Assembly (NCBI GenBank): GCA_045545095.1
Contig: JAZQAG010000019.1
Span: forward strand, 1-55,953
Reading direction: 5' to 3'
Length of the DNA: 55,953 nucleotides
Origin: Phocaeicola_A sp045545095
GTDB lineage: Bacteria; Bacteroidota; Bacteroidia; Bacteroidales; Bacteroidaceae
The notes under the pieces are model-generated. The model saw only the letters and a program-made list of their open reading frames with translations, was not told the DNA's origin and ran no database searches. Positions 51,101 to 55,953 of this stretch are shown piece after piece; the stretch's first letter is position 1, and every line of letters begins with the position of its first letter. The translations under genes were made by a program, and so were the position numbers.

Positions 51101-51224
51101 AAACATCGACCTCGGTCAGATGGGTATGGGTTGCGTGAACAGCTGGGGTGCATGGCCACGCAAGGAGTACCAACTCCCCTACGGTGACTATGACTTCACC
51201 TTCCTGCTGAAACCGATGAAGTAA
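48135..51224 (+). CDS. Secreted glycoside hydrolase family 2 beta-galactosidase
   Basis: A 1,029-residue enzyme from ATG 48135 (a TTG three bases earlier is in frame). Signal peptide to about VSAQ (residue 20). Order: sugar-binding jelly-roll domain (about 50-220), immunoglobulin-like domain, TIM barrel with acid/base E464 (LGNEAGYG) and nucleophile E527 (QCEYAHTMGNS), a second immunoglobulin-like domain (about 640-720), and the C-terminal Bgal_small_N domain (about 740-1,025; NFWRAPTDNDYG, YYGRGPVENYNDRK). This is the long LacZ-type architecture. Substrate is probably a beta-galactoside in a periplasmic glycan; no SusC/D or sulfatase is nearby. Much higher GC and strong codon use compared with the following region. 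Confidence 0.96.
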   Translation: MKKQFLLGGLMLMASVVSAQTFKEWQDPKVNAVNRAPMHANYFAYESAEAAQKCKTQSANYMPLTGMWKFYWVENADQRPTDFWKAGYDDSQWDELPVPGQWELYGYGRPIYVNNQYPWRNFFQTNPPQVPTERNNVGSYRRTITVPANWKGKQIMVHFGSATSNIYLWVNGKFVGYSEDAKLEAEFDLTKYLKPGKENLIAFQIFRWCDGSYLEDQDFFRLSGIARECYLYARNKKHIKDIRVTPDLDAQYTDGSLAIDLDLQGNGTVELALTDAKGQQVAITTVKGSGKQKAEMKVAAPNKWTAETPYLYTLTATLMDGKKVSEVIPVKVGFRKVEIKNAQVLVNGQPVLFKGVNRHELNTVNGYTVSYEDMLNDIRIMKSLNMNAVRTCHYPNDHRWYELCDQYGLYMVAEANIESHGMGYGEKTLAKNDSYALAHMERNQRNVQRNFNHPSIIFWSLGNEAGYGPNFEAAYDWIKAEDPSRPVQYEQAHQNGKTDIFCPMYYGYEGCDWYSQNDNPRPLIQCEYAHTMGNSGGGFKEYWDMIRKYPKYQGGFIWDWADQGILKRNNEKARTMPAPEIHGYGGDFHPADASDQNFCNNGVVAPDRDLHPHAYEIAHQYQNIWVTPADLQKGEVNIYNENFFKDMKNYVLTWELLVNGVAEQSGIVPDLNAKPQETVKVTLPYSLDGICEGKEVHLNVYFSLKNREGILPAGQKVAGNQLAIREKGDKALTVGNCQYARDIKVEDGNMLNIIGETFTISFDKESGYLNSWVANGDFVMQPGAALTPNFWRAPTDNDYGAGIQNRLKAWKNPGLKLTAMSHEVKDGQAVITANYDMTEVQAKLTLTYTVSNTGAVLVNQKMTATKDAKVAPLFRYGMQITLPKRYNDVKYYGRGPVENYNDRKSAAFVGLYEQSVDEQFHDYQRPQETGNKTDLRFYELKDNRHNTLHITSDKLFSASALHYKMSDLDDGESKKQNHPEYLQKGDTYVNIDLGQMGMGCVNSWGAWPRKEYQLPYGDYDFTFLLKPMK

Positions 51225-51258
51225 AGCACACGGTTTCCAGTCATAGGAACAATCATTC

Positions 51259-51334
51259 TTAGGCACGGATTACACGGATTACACGGATTTATTCTTTTTC
51301 TGAATGGCCGTTAGTTCATGTAGTCCGTGCCTAA
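51259..51334. repeat. 9-bp array enclosed by an inverted repeat
   Basis: TTAGGCACGGATTACA (51259-51274) is nearly the reverse complement of TGTAGTCCGTGCCTAA (51319-51334). The left arm extends into three 9-base units CACGGATTA/A/T (51264-51290). It follows the beta-galactosidase gene by 34 bases. Confidence 0.8.
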
Positions 51335-51397
51335 TGTTATATTCTCCCACCACACACCTTCTATTTGACATTTTGTCAAACTGCATATTCGCCCCGC

Positions 51398-51451
51398 GAG
51401 AATCGCGTATTTCCGTTCGCAAGGAGTTTTGTTCGCAAATATGCGATTCTC
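51398..51451. repeat. Long hairpin with duplicated GTTCGCAA word
   Basis: GAGAATCGCGTATTT (51398-51412) and AAATATGCGATTCTC (51437-51451) form a 15-base stem with one G-T pair; the 24-base loop contains GTTCGCAA twice (51415 and 51431). No gene nearby uses it as a terminator (no T-run). Confidence 0.7.
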
Positions 51452-51600
51452 ATCAGCCACATGCCCACGTATTATACTGATTTCCTTTACGATACAGAGA
51501 ATTTCACCCAGAAGCATTACCGTCTAAAAAAATACCGACGTGAATTTCTCATCTGCAGATGAGACAAAAACTAAGATGATGCGAATAGATTATAGCCTGT

Positions 51601-51722
51601 GTCAGGCACACTTATCAAAATGCGCCTTGCTTTTTCCAAAATGCGGCTCGCTTATGTTGAAAAGCAAGTCACATTTGCACCAACTGTAAGTCGCATTTGA
51701 AAAAAAGCAAGGCGCATTTTTT
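51601..51722. repeat. Palindromic array with 21-base period in the AT-rich island
   Basis: Nine-base cores start at 51601, 51622, 51643, 51664, 51686 and 51707: GTCAGGCAC, GCGCCTTGC, GCGGCTCGC, GCAAGTCAC, GTAAGTCGC, GCAAGGCGC. Units 2 and 3 read AAATGCGNCTYGCTT forward, units 4-6 read the same word on the other strand, and A/T tracts fill the spacers. The first and last full units are exact complements. The rest of 51225-52025 shows no gene. Confidence 0.8.
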
Positions 51723-52025
51723 CTTTTCCATAAAGAACATCTGCATAAATGCGGAGAGTTTAGAGCCTTTTACATCCTAATTCATCTTATTTCCAGTCTC
51801 CTTTAAGGCAATTTCAACAAAAATAGGATACTCTAAAGCCTACTTTTTCTGCATATTTTTGCAAAATCAGAAAGAAATTCCGCATAATTATGCAAGGATT
51901 GGACTTCTGACAAAGAACTGCCGATTGACAAAATGCTACATAAACAACCAAACAAAATCAAAAATCTTTGGAGATTTGGAAGAAAACATACTCCTTTGAC
52001 CGTAAAGCCAATTTGTAGATATTGT

Positions 52026-52367
52026 ATGCAAAGGGAAAAAGTTATCCGTTCGATACACGAAGTTGCCAAACAGGTGATGCCCAAAGGAGCCAAAGTGCTG
52101 CTCTTTGGGTCACAAGTTCGTGGAGATGCCCGAGAAGATTCCGATTGGGACATCCTTATTTTGTTAAACAAGAACAAATTGGACAATGAAGACCATGACA
52201 AATATTCATACCCTTTGATGGAATTAGGTTGGATGATTGACTAACAGATTCATCCCATGCTTTACATCATGAAGGATTGGCAGAAGCGTCACTTCACCCC
52301 CTTCTACAAGAATGTCGAACAAGATAGCGTGGTGGCTTATGCATCTTCTCTCGATTGTTTAAGTTAA
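52026..52367 (+). pseudogene. Minimal nucleotidyltransferase (MNT) gene interrupted by one stop codon
   Basis: From ATG 52026 the frame encodes a small nucleotidyltransferase of the MNT antitoxin type: LLFGSQVRGDAREDSDWDIL has the GS...DxD site (G28, S29, D40, D42). It stops at TAA 52242-52244 after residue 72 (...ELGWMID). The same frame continues without shift: QIHPMLYIMKDWQKRHFTPF, YKNVEQDSVV and so on to TAA 52365-52367, which matches the usual C-terminal part of this family. Full length would be 113 residues. A single G-to-T change (GAA to TAA; family members have DE at this place) explains the break. A HEPN partner is not seen nearby. A longer upstream frame from 51933 is unlikely to be translated. 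Confidence 0.8.
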
Positions 52368-52681
52368 AGTAATTATGAAGATATGTACAATCTACAGAAA
52401 AGAGGTTTTACCCTACATCAATAAAACTGAAATATTTCTGAATGAAATGAAAGGGTTGTTAACTTTTCAGGGTTAAATGTTTTCATCCTTATATCCCCCT
52501 TCCCAAAGATTACACCGAATACAAAAGGCCATAACAAATAAAAAAGAATCCACTTACTGATAAACTAATCAAGTCATTGTTGTTTCAGAGGAGAAAATTG
52601 CTGTCTAAACATGACTCTTTAGTTGTAATAGCACAAGAGGTAAACATTGCTATTTTCCTGAATCTTAACAAATATATTAAA
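52368..52681. other. Gene-poor gap between the broken MNT gene and the dual-nuclease gene
   Basis: A 33-codon frame (52375-52476, starting MKICTIYRKEVL) has no recognisable family. The rest is AT-rich without a clear terminator or repeat. It could be debris of the missing MNT partner gene, but this cannot be shown. Confidence 0.3.
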
Positions 52682-55567
52682 TTATGACAAATTCTCCCCT
52701 CGTAATGAAATCAACCTTTTCTTAACGAATCCATTTTTACAAGCTTTTACTATTGAAATTATAACTTCATTCATACGTGGCACTTCCAATTTTCTATATT
52801 CTGCTGTATCATCACAAAAAACAACGAGATACATCTTTTCAATATTTATACCATAATTTTTTTCAAGAATATAACGATATAAATTCTGTTGGATACAATA
52901 ATGCCAATAAGGTGTATCCTCAATTTGACTTAGTTCTCCTAATCCTTTCTCACCATAATTATTTATTGCAATTGGGACTCCCCAAATATCGACAATGCGA
53001 TGACTACGTTTCCAATCATATATATCGAAAACCTCTCCGCGTTTATGTATCATATCTATTGTACCTGCAATTTTTAGTTCATCATCATAAACGGGCCATT
53101 CTGTTCTAAATGGCTTGAATTTATGATTCCCGACAAACTCTATGAACTGCATATATTCAAGTTCTAGAGAAATTTGCTTTTCTATATGAACATATTTTCC
53201 TTCATATCTGAAAACGTACTCTTGTTGAAATGAATGTCCTTTATAATAGTTTTCTATTTGTTGATGCATAAAAGTTCCGACATCACGTGAACATGCTCCT
53301 TTTGCATCCCATTCTTCAAGGACTTGTCCTTGTGGCACATTTCGCTGATTAGATTTATACTCAGACCAATAAAATGAATCAAAGGGTTTAAAAAAACAAG
53401 ATATTACACTGCTAACAGGAATAAATAGCTCTCGTCCATTATACAAATAAATATGTTCTTGTGGATAAAACTGAATATGAACGTCTTTTTCGTAAAATGC
53501 AGTTCTTTCTATTTCATCATTATTTTCTTTATGATAAGTTTCAAAAAACAATGATGTCATTCTTTGAGTACAAATCTTTTCTTTTTTTGTTTGTTTAATA
53601 TCAGAAACATCTAGTTCCTCGTTTTCAACAAGGCCAAACTCATGGTTTAAGTACTTTTCACGAAAATGTTCACTTGCCATCACCTTTGCAGCGATTTCCG
53701 TCCATCGTTCAACTTCCATTGGAGTAGAGTATGAAAGAAAATCAATAGGCAAAGCCATAGAAGGTTTAATACAATGAAGAACTTGTACAATAAAGGCTAC
53801 ACATTCCTTAGGACATGAAAAAACTTGGTATTCAGTAAAACGAATAACAATCCATCCTGCATTATTTAAAAGAGCATCACGAAAATCATCACCACATCCT
53901 ACGTAATGTATCGGTTTTCGTGTAATTGCAGCATACGGTTCATCTATTTCTATATCTATTCTTATAGATGGATACTCCTTGCATATAATAGCTATATCTG
54001 GTTCAAAAGGCCTATTATCTTCTACTGGAAGTATATTGCAATCACCGAATATAAGTAAATCATAACCTTTAAGAATCTCTTGCAAATAGTTCTGGAAGCC
54101 TATTTCACTAAACCCTCTTCGAGCTATAATCTTTCTTCTATATGGAAAAACAACACCGCTATTTTTAGGATATTTTACCACAGGATATTTCCAATTATTT
54201 TCATCTTGAGCAATAGGTGGTATAAAATAGTCAACATTTTGTATATCAAAATCATCTACAAGACCTAATGCATAATCATTTTTTACTTTTTCCTCTGCTT
54301 TATTGATAAGATCTATCAATTCTTCATCTACATTTGAAACATGTGCAAAATTCTTAATTTCTTGAACCTTTTCTTTCGCAGTCTCAATATCCGCACATTT
54401 TAATGCGCTAGAAATGGAGCTAATTTCATCTTTTATGTGTTGCTGTTTTTGTACTTCTATATTTTTTTCATCAATAAGCTTTTGCAATTCTTCTTGCGAA
54501 TACTCTTTCATTAAAGAAATATAAACAATGCATGGCTTCTGATGCCGAAACTTTTTTATTACAGATTCACTTCTTTGCATAAATTGCCCTTGCGTTGTTA
54601 CACCATCAATAATCACAACATAATTTGAAGATAATTCATCCACGTAGAATGATGATGATTGAAGTCCAAACATTGCTAAATCTAAAGTTAGAAATAGCAT
54701 TTGAGAATCTTCGCCGAATTCTGCTCCAAAAGTTATTATTTCTACAGGTACATCTAAAGATTTTATAAACTCATAAATCTCTTTACGGATATACGAAGGG
54801 GATTCTATTTTTCCTTCCCTATGTCGTTCTATATTATTATTATTTTCTTGAATGTGTCTAAAATGAGAGTAATCCAAATCATTTGCTGTACAAAATTCCC
54901 CAAAAAAGAATTGCCAGATTTGATACTTTCCATTTACAAGTTCTCCTTTATAGTTGGTTTTAGGAAAATTTACGTTATAAAAATAACAACCAGAGTGCGG
55001 TATTATCGTTTTTTTACTACGACATAGTTTGCTAAAATGGGATTGTTTCAATTCCCATTCTTCAGCCATTAAAAACTCTTTTTGCCGTCTATCAAAATCC
55101 ATTATTTTCGCAACATTACTCACTGTAACAAATTTACTTGCAGACGGATGTTCTTTTTCCCAACAAGCAAGTCCATCAGAATAGTTACTCTTAATTGTAT
55201 CATATTCTGCTAATACTTGTTTCTCTTGTTGAATCCTTTTCAATTCAAGTTCTTCTCTCCTTTCCCATTCTGTTTTTGAAATAGAAAGAATTTTTTCTAT
55301 CTCCTGTTTAGTTAAATTATCTTCCGATTTGAATCTTTGTTTCTCCCTCAAGAAAAAAGAATATGCATGAGGATATGTTTTTTTCTTACGCTCAATTTTC
55401 CTCCTTAAACGTTTATCCAAGAAATTAGATACTAACATAACAACCACGAAGACACCCAATAATATCCCAATAATTATAAATGTAATTTTTGCATCTTCAA
55501 TAAGTCCCTCTATTATAAGTGCTAATATAACATACCCTATACAACCCCAATTTTCATTTTTATCCAT
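52682..55567 (-). CDS. Membrane-anchored multidomain protein with PRTase-like and two PD-(D/E)XK nuclease domains
   Basis: A 961-residue protein that I cannot assign to a named family. Parts by eye: two membrane helices (about 10-24 and 28-49); a charged coiled coil (50-125); an unassigned domain (130-270); a phosphoribosyltransferase-like segment (275-355) with VVIIDGVTTQGQ, which resembles the PRPP loop; a second coiled region (355-435); a Vsr/DUF559/DUF2726-like nuclease (470-595) with FEPD (D524), IEIDEP (E540, D542), H554 and DDFRD; and a RecB/Cas4-like nuclease (690-940) with H768 (GTFMHQQ), E823, D838 (GTID), D851-W-K853 and Q893-x3-Y897. Strongly AT-rich compared with the chromosome. 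An IS982 end lies next to its start codon. Defence against foreign DNA is the likely role, by inference only. Confidence 0.7.
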   Translation of the reverse strand: MDKNENWGCIGYVILALIIEGLIEDAKITFIIIGILLGVFVVVMLVSNFLDKRLRRKIERKKKTYPHAYSFFLREKQRFKSEDNLTKQEIEKILSISKTEWERREELELKRIQQEKQVLAEYDTIKSNYSDGLACWEKEHPSASKFVTVSNVAKIMDFDRRQKEFLMAEEWELKQSHFSKLCRSKKTIIPHSGCYFYNVNFPKTNYKGELVNGKYQIWQFFFGEFCTANDLDYSHFRHIQENNNNIERHREGKIESPSYIRKEIYEFIKSLDVPVEIITFGAEFGEDSQMLFLTLDLAMFGLQSSSFYVDELSSNYVVIIDGVTTQGQFMQRSESVIKKFRHQKPCIVYISLMKEYSQEELQKLIDEKNIEVQKQQHIKDEISSISSALKCADIETAKEKVQEIKNFAHVSNVDEELIDLINKAEEKVKNDYALGLVDDFDIQNVDYFIPPIAQDENNWKYPVVKYPKNSGVVFPYRRKIIARRGFSEIGFQNYLQEILKGYDLLIFGDCNILPVEDNRPFEPDIAIICKEYPSIRIDIEIDEPYAAITRKPIHYVGCGDDFRDALLNNAGWIVIRFTEYQVFSCPKECVAFIVQVLHCIKPSMALPIDFLSYSTPMEVERWTEIAAKVMASEHFREKYLNHEFGLVENEELDVSDIKQTKKEKICTQRMTSLFFETYHKENNDEIERTAFYEKDVHIQFYPQEHIYLYNGRELFIPVSSVISCFFKPFDSFYWSEYKSNQRNVPQGQVLEEWDAKGACSRDVGTFMHQQIENYYKGHSFQQEYVFRYEGKYVHIEKQISLELEYMQFIEFVGNHKFKPFRTEWPVYDDELKIAGTIDMIHKRGEVFDIYDWKRSHRIVDIWGVPIAINNYGEKGLGELSQIEDTPYWHYCIQQNLYRYILEKNYGINIEKMYLVVFCDDTAEYRKLEVPRMNEVIISIVKACKNGFVKKRLISLRGENLS

Positions 55568-55616
55568 AACCTTATTAATATAACGTGAGTTCGAATAAAT
55601 TTTAATTGTCTGTAAA

Positions 55617-55648
55617 TTTGGTGATTAGCGAAAATTATTGTATCTTTA
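55617..55648 (+). promoter_or_regulatory. Promoter of the IS982 transposase
   Basis: TTTG (55617-55620) and TATCTTTA (55641-55648) are separated by 20 bases, one mismatch from consensus. Confidence 0.5.
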
Positions 55649-55686
55649 TAGTACTCAATTACAAAGAATTACAAATAATAATCGCT

Positions 55687-55953
55687 ATGCTCACCGCAGA
55701 CAAAGTTACAGAATTATTTTGTATGGCAGATGATTTCTGCAAGTTTTTTGATAAGATGACGGAAAAATATACGCTGAAAAGTGGAAACAAGCGCCCTTAC
55801 CATCGTGATTCCACCATGTCAAAGGCAGAAATCATGCTTATCATGATATTGTTTCATGATTCCGGTTATCGGTGTCTTAAACACTTCTATCTTGAAAAGG
55901 TATGTAAACATCTGCGCGGACTTTTCCCGAAGGTCGTGTCATATAACCGTTTT
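55687..55953 (+). CDS. IS982 family transposase (N-terminal part)
   Basis: ATG 55687 opens a frame to the window edge (89 residues). The sequence LTADKVTELFCMADDFCKFF, then KRPYHRDSTMSKAEIMLIMI and HDSGYRCLKHFYLEKVC matches the N-terminal region of Bacteroides IS982 transposases, DDE-type enzymes that cut and insert their own element. The catalytic DDE residues are further downstream, outside the window, so intactness cannot be judged. Confidence 0.88.
   Translation, partial: MLTADKVTELFCMADDFCKFFDKMTEKYTLKSGNKRPYHRDSTMSKAEIMLIMILFHDSGYRCLKHFYLEKVCKHLRGLFPKVVSYNRF

Larger units (their letters stand above)
55583..55953 (+). mobile_element. IS982-family insertion sequence (left part, runs out of window)
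   Basis: The transposase frame beginning at 55687 is of the IS982 type. The left end is probably near ACGTGAGTTCGAATAA (55583-55598), judged from its position about 100 bases before the transposase; the right end is beyond the window, so the inverted repeat cannot be checked. The element's end lies about 15 bases from the start codon of the 961-residue gene. Confidence 0.6.

Noticed and set aside
51601..51722. Possible CRISPR array near a Cas4-like nuclease domain
   Set aside because: Cores are nine bases, not identical, and change strand; the nearby protein is not a Cas operon member.
1..55953. tRNA or rRNA genes
   Set aside because: No cloverleaf or rRNA sequence was recognised by eye in any intergenic gap; a tRNAscan run would settle this.

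Overview
The window looks like chromosome of a gut Bacteroidaceae species (Bacteroides/Phocaeicola type). The evidence is the gene content (Rnf and Nqr complexes, DUF4494, a T9SS type B C-terminal domain, POT and OPT peptide transporters, a 'smalltalk' micro-protein, an IS982 transposase), the near absence of Shine-Dalgarno sequences, and many promoters of the Bacteroidota form TTTG - 19/20 nt - TAnnTTTG. No tRNA, rRNA or CRISPR array was seen.

Layout. 1-2050: the start of an aminotransferase gene, then DUF4494 and a YggS-type PLP protein. 2076-7985 (minus): a complete Rnf operon, transcribed rseC-like, rnfB, C, D, G, E, A. 8367-14849: OPT transporter, secreted esterase, ribosomal protein S16, POT transporter and a flavodoxin/ferredoxin fusion. 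15092-20842: an ABC operon of two large MacB/FtsX-like permeases around one ATPase. 20839-25031 (minus): a T9SS-type-B tail protein, uvrA and ybaK. 25183-29986: LysM/periplasmic-binding-protein fusion, PorT-like barrel, ABC exporter and a Ser-His S26-type peptidase. 30194-36242 (minus): the complete nqrABCDEF operon. 36243-37175: repeat-filled DNA holding a 31-residue smalltalk gene. 37176-51224: secreted C1 peptidase, TamB-like protein, proS, OmpA lipoprotein, a candidate small RNA, a two-component system and a GH2 beta-galactosidase.

51225-55953 differs from the rest: AT-rich, full of palindromic repeats, with a nucleotidyltransferase gene broken by one stop codon, a 961-residue membrane-anchored protein that appears to join a phosphoribosyltransferase-like fold and two different PD-(D/E)XK nuclease domains, and an IS982 element whose end lies only about 15 bases from that gene's start codon. 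It reads as an acquired, partly decayed defence-type island and is the best place for an undescribed system.

A second theme is non-coding. Intergenic gaps, especially inside the rnf and nqr operons and at the 3' ends of genes, carry imperfect tandem arrays with unit lengths of 7, 8, 9 or 10 bases, each locus using its own word. Two further gaps carry palindromic arrays with a regular 21-22 base period. Coordinates of proteins come from direct reading; promoters, hairpins and domain calls are pattern recognition by eye and were not computed.
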